From positions 1,488,001-1,552,000 of the forward strand of contig OZ244866.1 in the NCBI GenBank assembly GCA_965221185.1: a stretch of 64,000 bases of DNA. The letters are read 5' to 3'. Under the pieces are notes generated by a model, which ran no database searches, was not told where the DNA came from, and was given only the letters and a program-made list of their open reading frames with translations. The DNA is from Aldehydirespirator sp965221185. GTDB taxonomy: Bacteria > Actinomycetota > Acidimicrobiia > Acidimicrobiales > Aldehydirespiratoraceae. Shown piece by piece: positions 1 to 8,501 of the stretch. Both the position numbers and the translations under genes were made by a program. Within the stretch, counting starts at the first letter, position 1. Each line of letters begins with the position of its first letter.

Positions 1-720
1 GCAATCCGCGGTCTGGAGCCCCTCGTCGGTGGTTGACTCAGGGTTGTCAGCTCGAAGGGACTTGCAGCTTGCCCTCGGCTGTGTCGGCTGCTATAGCGGC
101 CCCGCAGGTCGCGGGCACCTCGCCTGAACGGTGCCTGCGGGCATGGCTGTGGGGTCGCGTTTAGGCAGGTCAGCAGGGGTGCGTTCGCGAGCGTTCGCGA
201 GCGTTCGTGTCTCGTCTCTAGGTTGCGGGCATGGCTTGGCACTGCCTTACACACACAACGGGCGGGCTCGCAGCTGACGTCGAGGCGCCAACGGCTGCGC
301 GGCGACTGCAGCGGGTCTGGGCGGTTGTGGTGTTGATCTGGCGTGGGTCGACGACGGCGATCCGCCCGATGACCTGCGCCGGTGACGAGCGGCGGACCGC
401 AGAGTCCGCGGCGGAACGGTTGCGCAATTCTGGTTGGTGGCGAGGGATCAACCGTGAGGAGCGCGACGCCACGGCGCGGCCGGAGGCAGTGAGCCGTACA
501 GACAGCAGTGTGTCGAGGCGCCAGATCGTCGCGGTAGCCAACCGGCTGAGATCACCCCTAAAACAGACCCCCAGACACTCGCTGGAGTGCTCAAGACCAT
601 CGCGTATCCCTACAGGGCAACCCTGGGGAACTCCACGTCTTGGGCAGCCCGGGAGGATTCTACGTAATCCGCTCTCGGGCACCCCTCCCGAGTGACTAAC
701 GCTCCCACCGGAGGCCGCCC
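1..720. other. No recognisable gene; short tandem repeat
   Basis: I recognise no protein family on either strand. The two long open frames here lie opposite each other, are rich in Arg/Ser/Pro and look like GC-driven shadows. At about 181-212 the decamer GCGTTCGCGA is repeated with variation (two and a half units). It could be a remnant of a replication or attachment region of the island, but it is too short to claim iterons. Confidence 0.4.
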
Positions 721-918
721 ATGCTCGCGACCGCACGACCCGAACGCCAGATTCTGCGGGCCGCCGACCTCCAAGCCCAGCTAGGGCTGTCAAGAACAAC
801 CATCTGGCGCCTCCGGCGAGCGGGCGAGTTCCCCCAGCCCATCCGACTCAGCGCTAACGCCGTCGGCTGGCCCGCCCACGTCATCGACGAATGGCTGGCA
901 ACGCGCCCCGGGGCGTGA
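721..918 (+). CDS. AlpA-family excisionase-like regulator
   Basis: A 65-residue protein made almost entirely of one winged-helix/MerR-like DNA-binding unit of the AlpA (prophage CP4-57 regulator) type. The helix-turn-helix LGLSRTTIWRLRRAGEFPQP is at residues 21-40, followed by the usual VGWPAHVIDEWLATR recognition and wing segment. A GGAGG Shine-Dalgarno lies 6 nt before the ATG, which supports this start. AlpA proteins normally sit in P4-like islands and control integrase or excision. Here a P4-type integrase lies 15.7 kb away at the other end of the mobile region, so the two may be the ends of one decayed island. DNA-binding is family knowledge; the pairing is inference. Confidence 0.75.
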   Translation: MLATARPERQILRAADLQAQLGLSRTTIWRLRRAGEFPQPIRLSANAVGWPAHVIDEWLATRPGA

Positions 919-1177
919 TTGGAAGCACAGCCTGCGCAATGCCCGCTGAGGCTCACAGCGTGTCCAGCGTGTAAAGCCACGTCTACTGACCTGACAACCG
1001 CCCTGATCCTCGAACCACGCGGCACGTCGCGCCGGTTCGTCTTGGGCGACCGGATCTTGTACTCGAACTGCAGAGCCCAGCAGCCCGCGCGTGCGCAGCT
1101 TCGACCGCGGCTCGGCGGTCGTCGGGTCCTCGCCGCCGTCAGTGCTGTAGGGCTGCTGGGACGTCCTTCGTTGCGCG
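919..1177. other. Intergenic remnant left of IS21
   Basis: No gene recognised. The segment is interrupted at 1178-1182 by the IS21-family insertion and continues at 8502 after it. Confidence 0.4.
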
Positions 1178-1182
1178 AGAGT

Positions 1183-1255
1183 TGTCAACGGCCAGTGGGA
1201 TCTGCCCAGTGGCGGCCAACAGAACTGCCCGGTGGCGGCCAGGTGTTCTGCCCGC
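1183..1255. repeat. IS21 left terminal inverted repeats
   Basis: Two to three copies of a roughly 23-bp unit built on CTGCCC-N2-TGGCGGCCA occur in inverted orientation to the right-end set. These are the expected transposase-binding arrays of IS21 ends. Confidence 0.85.
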
Positions 1256-1258
1256 AGT

Positions 1259-1405
1259 TCAGTTGGTCAGTGGCGTCACCCCCTTTCCGGCGGTGGCTTG
1301 GGTGAGGCGGATGCTGTCGCCGGCGGTCATGACGACGTGGGCGTGGTGCAGCAGCCGGTCGACGGTGGCGTTGGCGATGGTCTTGGGCATCAGCTCGTCG
1401 AACCC
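1259..1405 (-). pseudogene. istB: istB, 3' part (separated by insertion)
   Basis: The minus strand encodes GFDELMPKTIANATVDRLL and then a C-terminus ending GVTPLTN-stop. This is the characteristic end of IstB helper ATPases, including the HAHVV segment. It has no start of its own. It is the missing tail of the istB gene whose first 206 codons lie at 6205-6822: joining position 6205 to 1405 is in frame and yields a 254-residue IstB, normal for the family. The gene is therefore split by the 1406-6204 insertion rather than independently decayed. Confidence 0.9.
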
Positions 1406-1498
1406 ACTTGGAACTGGCATACGTTCAATCGCGTGGAAACTGCCTGCTAGCTGGGTTTTTGCATGATTGTGGGGGGTCCGTGATCTTCAAGGCGTGAC

Positions 1499-2249
1499 GT
1501 GCGATGGTTAGGTGCCACCTTCATTTGTGTGGCGGGAAGAGGGTGTGCAGTGGGCAGGGTTGGTCTGCGGGTCATCAGCGGGGCGACGACAGCGTCGCCG
1601 AGCGAACTGGACGAGGAGTCATTCCAGGCGGTGTGCGTGGATGGTTTCGTGGCGTCGTGGGCAGCGCGGGGGTTCAGCCCGGTGACGATCGAGAACGGCG
1701 TGGGTGTGTTGGAGCGGTTCTTGGATCTGTTGGCGGTGCCGGCGTGGGAGGCCGGGCCCGACGACGTCGACCGTGTTGTTGGAGAGTTGGTGGCCCGGGG
1801 TGCGGCGGCGTCGACTCGGCGGGGGTATGTGCAGGCGTTCAAGGACTTCCATCGGTTCTTGGTGGCTCGCAAGGCTGCGGAGATCGAGGCGACCTTCGGG
1901 GTGGTGCTGGAGGACCCCGTCGATGAGTTCAACGCAGCCCGACATGTCGGCAACGACTCGGCGTCGACGCGGCCGCCGCCGACCCCGGAGAGGATGGACG
2001 AGTTCTTTGCGTTCTTGCGGGAACGCGTCGCGACCGCCCGCAAGTACGCGCCCGCGGGCCGGGACTACGCGTTGTTCCGGACCCTGTATCACTGCGGGCT
2101 GCGTGCTGATGAGGCAGCGTCGCTGCAGCGGGCCGATCTGCATTTTGATCGGGGGCCGTTCGGCAAGATCCACGTTCGGTTCGGCAAGGGCGCTCGCGGG
2201 TCGGGCCCGAGACCGCGGTGGGTGCCGATGCTGGACCAACTCGACTTAG
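1499..2249 (+). pseudogene. Tyrosine recombinase 1, 5' part (split by IS1380)
   Basis: Residues 1-250 of a phage-type integrase: an N-terminal SAM-like core-binding domain (about 40-125) and the start of the catalytic domain with the first catalytic Arg in YHCGLRADEAASL. Coding is interrupted after LDQLDL by the IS1380-family element, and the frame then runs into IS sequence and stops at 2311. The remainder, with the other catalytic residues, is at 3873-4231. Removing the IS plus one CTTAG copy rejoins the halves in frame to give a protein of about 370 residues. The start is uncertain; several in-frame alternatives exist downstream. Confidence 0.85.
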
Positions 2250-3867
2250 CCCGGATCCACCGGCGCAGTGGGGCCTGTGGGGTTGGCGCGTCCACCAGAA
2301 AGGCCTCCTGACGTGGGAGAATGCTGTTGATAACGACAGTTATTCCGGCCACGTGAGGAGGCACTTCCTGTGAGGAGCATATCTGGTGGGATCGACGGGT
2401 TGGGGGCGGTCTTTGACGACGGGTCTTTGGTGGCCGATGCGGGGCTGTTGGTGGCGGGCACGCTGATGTCGCGGCTGGGGCTGGAGGCGCTCATCGACGA
2501 GGCGGTGCGCCCGCCGGGGGCGGGCCGCGGCTCGGGGGCCAAGGCGCTGAGCGTGGTGGCGTCGATGCTTGTGGGCGGTTCGTTCATCGACGACGCGGAG
2601 CGGCTGCGGGCGGGCTCGGCGCAGGCGGTGCTGCCGTTTCGTGTGTTGGCGCCGTCCACTTTGGGGACTTGGCTGCGGTCGTTCGCGTGGGGCCATGTGC
2701 GCCAGCTCGACCGCGCGCAGGAGCTGGCGCTTCAGCGGGCGTGGTCTGTGGGCGCGGCCCCGGCCGCAGCGGAGATGACGGTGGACGTGGACTCCACAAT
2801 CTGTGAGGTGCACGGCCACAGCAAAGGCGGCGCCGCCTACGGCCACACAGCCGTGCTGGGCTATCACCCGCTGGCCGCGGTCAGAGACGACACCGGCGAG
2901 ATCATCCACACCCGGATGCGGTCGGGATCCTCCCAGCGCGGCTCGGAGCGCTTCATCGTCGAGACGCTGGCGCGCCTGGGCCGCCTGGCGCCGGGCGCGG
3001 CGCTCACGGTGCGCGCCGACGCGGGGTTCTTCAGCTACGACATCATCGACGCCGTCGAGGCCCGCGGCGCGTCCTACTCGATCACGATCCCCCACAACGC
3101 CAAGGTCAAAGCAGCCATCGAAGCCATCGAGGAGAAGGCCTGGAAGCCGATCGCCTACACCGCGGGCGGGGCGGCACAGGTCGCTGAGTGCACCATCGAC
3201 ACCGGCCGCCGCGACGACAAGGGCCCCCGCCGCCTGCGCCTGGTCGTGCGCCGCACCCGCCTCGAAGGCACCCAGGCGAAGCTGTGGCCCGACTGGAGAC
3301 ACCACTGCTTCACAACTGACAGAGCCGACCTCGACACCTGTGCCGCCGACGCCTACCACCGAGCCCACGCCCGAGTCGAGCTCGCCATCAAAGACCTCAA
3401 GAACAACGGCCTCAGACACTGCCCGTCGGGACAATTCACCGCCAACGCCGCCTGGCTGGCCTGCGCCGCCCTCGCGCACAACATCGCCCGCTGGACAGCC
3501 CGCATCGGACGCGCCCAGCACCCCCGACAGCTCACCGCCGCCGCCGGCGTGCGCAACCGGCTCCTCAACATCCCCGGCCGCATCGTCAACCACAGCCGCC
3601 GACACAGGCTGCGCCTGCCCGCGAACTGGCCCTGGCAGAACGCCTTCACACGCGCCCTAAGACACATCCGCAACCTCCCCCAGCTCATCTGACCCGCCGC
3701 CCCGCGCCCGGCGCCGCGCACAATCACCCCAAAACGCCACCAACCCGCCCAGCGCCCCCGCCCCTGAACCAACACGCCCCAACAGCCGCCCGCCCCGCCT
3801 GAGCCACCAGCCCGCCACCAACCAACCCGACACCGGCCCCCACACCAACCCCACCGGTGGATCCAGG
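2250..3867 (+). mobile_element. IS1380-family insertion sequence
   Basis: A 1618-bp element. The inverted ends begin CCCGGATCCACCGG (left) and, on the opposite strand, CCTGGATCCACCGG (right). It is flanked by the 5-bp duplication CTTAG at 2245-2249 and 3868-3872. It carries one transposase gene, apparently intact. It interrupts the first recombinase gene of the trio element and is the innermost of three nested insertions. Confidence 0.92.
2370..3692 (+). CDS. IS1380-family DDE transposase
   Basis: A 440-residue cut-and-paste transposase of the DDE_Tnp_1 / IS1380 type. The catalytic Asp is seen in TVDVDSTICEVHG (about residue 140), the second Asp in VRADAGFFSYD (about 219) and the Glu in HARVELAIKDLKNNG (about 338). 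The length and position within the IS ends are as expected for an intact copy, and no frameshift or internal stop is seen. It would catalyse excision and insertion of the 2250-3867 element. The GTG start follows the left end by 120 bp. Confidence 0.9.
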   Translation: MRSISGGIDGLGAVFDDGSLVADAGLLVAGTLMSRLGLEALIDEAVRPPGAGRGSGAKALSVVASMLVGGSFIDDAERLRAGSAQAVLPFRVLAPSTLGTWLRSFAWGHVRQLDRAQELALQRAWSVGAAPAAAEMTVDVDSTICEVHGHSKGGAAYGHTAVLGYHPLAAVRDDTGEIIHTRMRSGSSQRGSERFIVETLARLGRLAPGAALTVRADAGFFSYDIIDAVEARGASYSITIPHNAKVKAAIEAIEEKAWKPIAYTAGGAAQVAECTIDTGRRDDKGPRRLRLVVRRTRLEGTQAKLWPDWRHHCFTTDRADLDTCAADAYHRAHARVELAIKDLKNNGLRHCPSGQFTANAAWLACAALAHNIARWTARIGRAQHPRQLTAAAGVRNRLLNIPGRIVNHSRRHRLRLPANWPWQNAFTRALRHIRNLPQLI

Positions 3868-3872
3868 CTTAG

Positions 3873-4231
3873 TGCTGCGCTGGTATCTCGACGATGTCCG
3901 GTCGCGGACGGCCGACTCGAAGGCGCTGTCTTGTGACGAGGGCGGCGGCGGGTTGCATCGGGGCACGATCCGCAACCGGTTGCGCCGCCTGCTCGAACTC
4001 GAGGACCGGCCCGACACTGAACGGTTCACGCCTCATGGTCTGCGCCACGCGTGCGCGACCCACAACTACGAACGCGGCGTCGACCTGGTGGCCATACAAC
4101 AGATGCTGGGACACTGGCATGTGGGAACGACCATGCGTTACGTGACCCCGTCGGCAACCTTCATCGAGGACGCGTATCGACGAGCGACATCGGTGACGCT
4201 GGCAACGTTGAGCGAGGAGGACGAGTCGTGA
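3873..4231 (+). pseudogene. Tyrosine recombinase 1, 3' part
   Basis: This is the catalytic C-terminal half of the recombinase interrupted by IS1380. It has HGLRHACATH (H-x-x-R box), LGHWHVGTTMRYV (H/W and the nucleophilic Tyr) and a short C-terminal tail. It continues in frame from 2249 once the IS and one target-site copy are removed. The stop overlaps the GTG of the next gene (GTGA), showing translational coupling in the original trio operon. An independent start at GTG 3857 inside the IS end could give a truncated protein lacking the core-binding domain; I think that is non-functional. Confidence 0.88.
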
Positions 4232-4539
4232 ACGTGCAATGGAAGCTGCGCATGGCGGCCGCGCAACGAGACGTGTGGACCGGCGCCGAGCTGCGCCGGC
4301 TGCTGGCCGAGAGGGCCGGATTGTCGATGTCGGCTGCGTCGGTGTCGACGTTGCTGACCAAACAGCCCTCCCAGGTGAAACTGACCACGCTGGCGGCGTT
4401 GTGCACCGCGTTGGAGTGCACGCCCAATGATCTGTTCGAGATCGACACCACACCGGTCTGTCGTGCGGCCAAGCCGGCTGAGAAGGCCACGACACCACAG
4501 CCCCAAGCGATCCGCGGTCGGTCGATGCCGCCGTTGTGA
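4228..4539 (+). CDS. Small XRE-like HTH protein of recombinase trio
   Basis: A 103-residue protein with a Cro/C1-type helix-turn-helix at about 20-75 (GAELRRLLAERAGLSMSAAS, then TTLAALCTALECTPNDLFE) and a basic, disordered tail. The GTG start overlaps the preceding stop, and the stop overlaps the GTG of the following gene, so the three genes are translationally coupled. In comparable actinobacterial trios a small HTH protein lies between two integrases. Its job may be directionality or repression of the operon (inference). The gene is undamaged, but its upstream partner is split by IS1380, so expression from the original promoter is doubtful. Confidence 0.75.
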   Translation: MNVQWKLRMAAAQRDVWTGAELRRLLAERAGLSMSAASVSTLLTKQPSQVKLTTLAALCTALECTPNDLFEIDTTPVCRAAKPAEKATTPQPQAIRGRSMPPL

Positions 4540-6158
4540 GGATCGGCGACTGCGTTCGATGCGGCGGCGGGATCGGCCGGCGCGGCACCGACCTGTGTCA
4601 TCGTTGCCGGGCCGCGGACCGCGAAGCGAGCCGTCGCAGCCCGTGCCCGCGTTGCGGCAGGGTCCTACGCCTGCGAGCCGACACCGCCCGCTGCGTCACC
4701 TGTTCTAGAACTTGCATCGATTGCGACGGCATCGTGCGCCGCCACGCCGACACCAGGTGCCGGCACTGCCGTCGACGACGCGACGCCGCTCTTGCCACAC
4801 AAACCTGCGGCCGCTGTGGCCGCCTGGGCCTGATCCGAGAACACACCGGCTGGTGCGGCACCTGCTCGCGGCCCAAGCCCGAGCCTCAACCGCCGCGGCC
4901 CTGCGCCGAGTGCGCCCGGCTGACGCGGCGGTTGAGCAACGGGCTCTGCAGCCGCTGCTGGCAACGCCACCCGGACCGGGCCGTCAACCAAGCCGAGAAC
5001 CTCGCCTCTGCCCTCGACGATCCGCCGTGGTGGATCGTGCCCTTCGCTGCCTATGCGTCCGAACGCATGTCCATCGGTCGGGTCAGCGTCTTGGTCACCG
5101 GCCTCGGGCGACTGCTCACCGACGGCGAGTCACCGCATCCACAAGCGGTGCTGGAACGAGCACGCACCCCGGGCCGCTCTGCCGGTCCGCTCGCGCGGAC
5201 CCTGGAGGACTTCTTCGTCGAGCATCAGCTCGCATTCGGACTCGATCAGCCGGCCCGTCTCGCCGCCGGGCGCCGCCAACGACGCGTCGACGCCACCCCC
5301 GAGCCGCTCCGAGGTGGAGTCGAGCTGTTCTGCGAGCGCCTCGTCGGGTCCCGGCAACGAGCGATCCGAGCCGGCACCCGCCCACGCACCGACTCAACCA
5401 TCGAGGGCAACCTGGCCAACGTCCGTGACTTCGCCAGATTCCTCGTCGACGAACGCTCCAAGACGGACTGGTCCACCGTGCAGCCAGCCGACATCGACGC
5501 GTTCTTGAACACCCAGCCGACCAACCGGCGTCGGCGGCTGAGCTCGCTGCGGCAGTTCTTCGCCTTCGCACGCAAGAACCGCATCGTGCTCGTCGACCCG
5601 ACCACAGGCCTGGGTCTGTCACCCCAACGAGGCTTCACCGGCGAGACGCTCACCATCGCAGAGCAGCGCCGCCTGTTCCGCCGTTGGACCACCGATGCCG
5701 CCGTGCATCCCCACGAGGCCCTCGTCGGGCTGCTCGCCCTGCTCCACGCGCTCAGCCTCACCGAACTCCGCCAGCTGCTCGTCAGCGACATCGACCACCA
5801 CCACCGCACGATCCGCGTGGCCCAGCGACCACACCCGCTCAGCCTCGATCCCGTCACCTACACAGCGATCCAACGATGCCTGCAACACCACCACTCGCAA
5901 AGGACCCGCAACCCGCATCTGATCGTGACCAAGACGACCCGGCCGCGACAGACCCCTCCATCGCCGGCATACATGACCCACGTCCTCGACGACGCCGCCG
6001 TGAGGATCAAGAAACTGCGGGCAACCCGGCTCGTCGAGCTGCTCCACAGCCTCGACGTCAAACTCGTCGCCGAGGCCCTCGCCATGAACGGTGACGGGCT
6101 CCTCGACTACCTAGCCGACGACGTCGACGCCGAACGCCTCCACAGCTCGAACCTATGA
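4536..6158 (+). CDS. Zinc-ribbon tyrosine-recombinase-like protein of trio
   Basis: A 540-residue protein. Residues 1-150 contain at least five CxxC pairs (CVRCGG, CPRCGR, CRHCRR, CGRCGRLG, CAECAR) arranged as tandem zinc ribbons. Residues about 275-355 are a SAM-like core-binding domain (NLANVRDFARFLVDERS), and the rest has the integrase catalytic fold. The position of the first catalytic Arg reads HALSLTELRQLLVSDID, without the expected Arg before xxEL, and the H-x-x-R box is reduced to LRATRLVELL. It may therefore be a DNA-binding accessory recombinase rather than an autonomous one. The GTG start overlaps the previous stop, and the gene ends 46 bp before the right edge of the element. Confidence 0.75.
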   Translation: MRIGDCVRCGGGIGRRGTDLCHRCRAADREASRRSPCPRCGRVLRLRADTARCVTCSRTCIDCDGIVRRHADTRCRHCRRRRDAALATQTCGRCGRLGLIREHTGWCGTCSRPKPEPQPPRPCAECARLTRRLSNGLCSRCWQRHPDRAVNQAENLASALDDPPWWIVPFAAYASERMSIGRVSVLVTGLGRLLTDGESPHPQAVLERARTPGRSAGPLARTLEDFFVEHQLAFGLDQPARLAAGRRQRRVDATPEPLRGGVELFCERLVGSRQRAIRAGTRPRTDSTIEGNLANVRDFARFLVDERSKTDWSTVQPADIDAFLNTQPTNRRRRLSSLRQFFAFARKNRIVLVDPTTGLGLSPQRGFTGETLTIAEQRRLFRRWTTDAAVHPHEALVGLLALLHALSLTELRQLLVSDIDHHHRTIRVAQRPHPLSLDPVTYTAIQRCLQHHHSQRTRNPHLIVTKTTRPRQTPPSPAYMTHVLDDAAVRIKKLRATRLVELLHSLDVKLVAEALAMNGDGLLDYLADDVDAERLHSSNL

Positions 6159-6204
6159 ACATAAGGCGCGACCTTGCACACGTTCGACCGAACCTGTGCG
6201 CTTT

Positions 6205-6822
6205 GGCGGGGCGAAGATTGCTCGACAAGGCGATGGAGCGTTTCTCGTAGGCGGCGTCGACGACGCGGTAGAGCGCCTCGGCGGTCTCGGCTGCGACCGG
6301 AAGCAGGCCTATGTCGTCGATCACGATGACGTCGGCGCGCATGATCCGCTTGATGGCTTTGGCTGCGGTGTCGTCGGCGCTGTGGCGGCGCACGAGCGCG
6401 CCGAGGTGCTCGAGACTGAACCAGGCGACCTTGTGGCCGGCGTCGACGGCGTCGTGGCCGAGCGCTTCGCAGAAGTGGGTCTTGCCTGTGCCTGATGGTC
6501 CGCACACGAGGAGGTTCTCGTGGCGGTGGATCCACTCCAGGGTGCGCAGCGCCCGCTGGGTCGGCGCCGGGATCGAGCTGACGGTTTCGTCCCATGCGTC
6601 GAAGGTCTTGCCGGTGGGGAACCCGGCCGCTTTGCGCCGGGCCCGGATTGAGGACGCTTGACGGCCGGCGAGCTCCTCGGCGAGCAAGGCCTTGACTGCT
6701 TCGGCTGGGTCCCATCGCTGAGCTTTGGCGGTGGCCAACAACTCCGGTGCTGCGGCGCGCATGTGGGGCAGGCGCAGAGTGCGCAACAGGTCGACGACCT
6801 CGTCTATCGGCGCTGGGCTCAT
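6205..6822 (-). pseudogene. istB: istB, 5' part (IS21 helper ATPase)
   Basis: The first 206 residues of IstB, the AAA+ helper ATPase of IS21 transposition. The Walker A is GPSGTGKTHF (about 110-119) and the Walker B is VIVIDDIGLL (about 167-176). Coding identity to IstB ends at SSNLRPA, exactly where the recombinase element begins. The open frame then runs 147 bp into foreign sequence. The true C-terminus lies at 1259-1405. The ATG overlaps the istA stop by 4 bp, as in other IS21 elements. Loss of the conserved tail probably inactivates the helper. Confidence 0.9.
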
Positions 6823-8303
6823 CGGTCGCCTCCGAAGCCTTCCCAGGCGCGTGTGCCGGACTGCAGCGAGTGGTCCTCGCCGGCGGTGTGGCGCTCACCG
6901 ACAGGATGCGCGGCGAGGATCGACGCGAGGTCGCCGTCGGCGAAACGGGCATATGTCGCGGCGTGACCGAGCGCCCAATCAACGCGCATCTGGCCGTGGA
7001 GGCGGGCAAGGGTGACGGCTTGGGCCATCTTGGTTTTGATCCGTGACGTGCCCGCGGAGGCGGCCTCGACCAGCCACAGCCGGGCGCCCTCGCCGAGCGC
7101 CAAGAACTCGGCCTCGGCCGCGCTCGTCGGCTTCGGACGCCGCCCGAGCGGCCCAGCCGGACGTGGCGGGTAGTGGGCGTCGTCGATCATGGGGTGCCCA
7201 GGCGTCGAACGCTGGTGGCGGGCGACATCGATCGGGCCTGACGATGCGCAGTGCGTCACGACGACCTCGTCGCCGTCGACACGCACCCACACCGTCTCAT
7301 CGACCAGGGTGTGCGGGACCGAGTAGGTCACCCCGCCGAAGCTGATCGTCGAGCTCCAGGAGACTTTCCGGGTCTCCCCCAGCGCCGCCGTGTAAGGAGC
7401 CTCGGGCAGCGCGTGCAGCCGATGCCGTTCCTCGATGAGCATCTCGACCGGCGCCCGCCGGGTCACCCGATGCTCACGACCGTTGACCTCGGCCATCCAC
7501 GCGTCGCACGCATCGCCCAGCTCGGCCCAGCTGGCGTAGCCGCCGCGCAGGTTCGCGTCGGTGGGCACCAAGTCGGCCTTGGCGACCCGCACCGTCGCCT
7601 CGCTGCCGCCTTTGGACTCCGGGTCCGCCGGCACACACGTCGCCACCGTGATCCCGTAGTGGCCGCCGACCGCGACGATCTCCGGATGGCGCACAGCGAT
7701 CCCAGCGACGTGATCGATCGTGACCGTGCGCTCGTTGTCGGTCAACCAATACGTCGGCGCGCCACCGAAGGCTCGCATCGCCCGATCCACACAGGCGATC
7801 ACCGTCGCCAACCTGCGATCCCAGCACGGCACCACGACCCGGAACCGCGACCACGCCAACCACGCGCAGAACAACACCGTCGCCTTCCCACAGATCACCG
7901 GACCGGTGCCCCAGTCCCACTGCGCCCACATCCCAGGCTCGGGAATCCACGGCCGATACACCCGCCGCCGGCCACGGCGATGGTTGGCCTTCACCTCCGC
8001 CACCGCCCGGCGCACCGTGCGTTCTGAGCCGGTGAACCCCAACGCTTTCAGCTTGTCGAAGGCCCGGTCGGCGCGGATCTTGGCGTGCGACCGCTCGACC
8101 CACTCCTCGATCTTCGGCAAGAACGGATCGATGATCCGCTCCCTGCGCTGTGGTCCGTCGCCGGCCAACTCGCCGGCGTCGCGCTCAGCGACATAGCGGG
8201 CCACGGTGTGATGAGACACCCCGGCCAGCTCGCCGGCATCCCGCAACGACCCAGTCAGGTCGAACGCTTCCAACATGTTCATGATTTCCTCGCGAGACTT
8301 CAT
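6819..8303 (-). CDS. istA: IS21-family transposase IstA
   Basis: A protein of about 494 residues starting MKSREEIMNM, preceded by an AGGAGGAG ribosome site. A longer frame begins at 8363, but its first 20 residues overlap the IS end region. It has an N-terminal helix-turn-helix (DAGELAGVSHHTVARYV) and an rve/DDE catalytic core with the first Asp in WAQWDWGTG, the second in YWLTDNERTV and the Glu in ESKGGSEATV. The C-terminal domain binds the repeated ends. It appears intact. Its partner istB is disrupted, so autonomous transposition is unlikely. Confidence 0.9.
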   Translation of the reverse strand: MKSREEIMNMLEAFDLTGSLRDAGELAGVSHHTVARYVAERDAGELAGDGPQRRERIIDPFLPKIEEWVERSHAKIRADRAFDKLKALGFTGSERTVRRAVAEVKANHRRGRRRVYRPWIPEPGMWAQWDWGTGPVICGKATVLFCAWLAWSRFRVVVPCWDRRLATVIACVDRAMRAFGGAPTYWLTDNERTVTIDHVAGIAVRHPEIVAVGGHYGITVATCVPADPESKGGSEATVRVAKADLVPTDANLRGGYASWAELGDACDAWMAEVNGREHRVTRRAPVEMLIEERHRLHALPEAPYTAALGETRKVSWSSTISFGGVTYSVPHTLVDETVWVRVDGDEVVVTHCASSGPIDVARHQRSTPGHPMIDDAHYPPRPAGPLGRRPKPTSAAEAEFLALGEGARLWLVEAASAGTSRIKTKMAQAVTLARLHGQMRVDWALGHAATYARFADGDLASILAAHPVGERHTAGEDHSLQSGTRAWEGFGGDR

Positions 8304-8399
8304 TCGCTCCTCCTGCTCGATGGCCACGGTTGTGGTGACCGGCCATTCGAGTAGGAGGAGCACCCCGCCGCGGTGGACCCCGACGGGAGATGGACTTCA

Positions 8400-8496
8400 A
8401 CGCGGGCAGTCCTGTTGGCCGCCGCTGGGCAGAACTGTTGGCCGCCAGCGGGCAGCTCCATGGCCGCCACCGGGCAGGATCTCATGGCCGCCGACA
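8400..8496. repeat. IS21 right terminal inverted repeats
   Basis: Four copies of a TGGCCGCCA-N2-GGGCAG unit are spaced about 23-25 bp apart, ending in CCGACA at 8496 and followed by the target duplication AGAGT. They are inverted relative to the left-end set. Confidence 0.85.
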
Positions 8497-8501
8497 AGAG
8501 T

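Larger units (their letters stand above)
1406..6204 (+). mobile_element. Three-gene tyrosine-recombinase element inserted in istB
   Basis: The boundaries are defined by the point where IstB coding stops and resumes (after 1405, before 6205). Without the nested IS1380 copy the element is about 3.2 kb. Its content is only three same-strand genes with GTGA overlaps: a tyrosine recombinase, a small HTH protein and a zinc-ribbon tyrosine-recombinase-like protein. This resembles the Tn554 tnpABC and RIT (recombinase-in-trio) style of element. No target duplication is needed to restore istB. Similar motifs CATACGTTCAATCG (about 1418) and CACACGTTCGACCG (about 6177) lie just inside the two ends in direct orientation and might be recombination sites. 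Confidence 0.8.
1183..8496 (-). mobile_element. IS21-family element carrying a nested insertion
   Basis: The ends are visible directly. The left end starts TGTCAACGGCCAGTGGGATC and the inverted right end starts TGTCGGCGGCCATGAGATCC. Both are followed by repeated copies of a CTGCCC...GGCGGCCA unit, the multi-repeat end architecture typical of IS21. The 5-bp target duplication AGAGT is present at 1178-1182 and 8497-8501. The istA and istB genes run on the minus strand from the right end. The element should be about 2.5 kb but is 7.3 kb because a recombinase-trio element (about 1406-6204) sits inside istB. Removing 1406-6204 rejoins istB in frame. Confidence 0.92.

Noticed and set aside
181..212. 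Short GCGTTCGCGA repeats considered as replication iterons
   Set aside because: Only about two and a half copies and no replication gene nearby.
231..695. 154-codon plus-strand open frame
   Set aside because: No recognisable domain, unusual residue composition and an equally long frame on the opposite strand; probably chance in GC-rich DNA.
919..1188. Minus-strand open frame that continues across the IS21 target site when the element is removed
   Set aside because: It remains open across the junction but shows no domain and overlaps alpA in antisense; support is too weak to call an interrupted gene.
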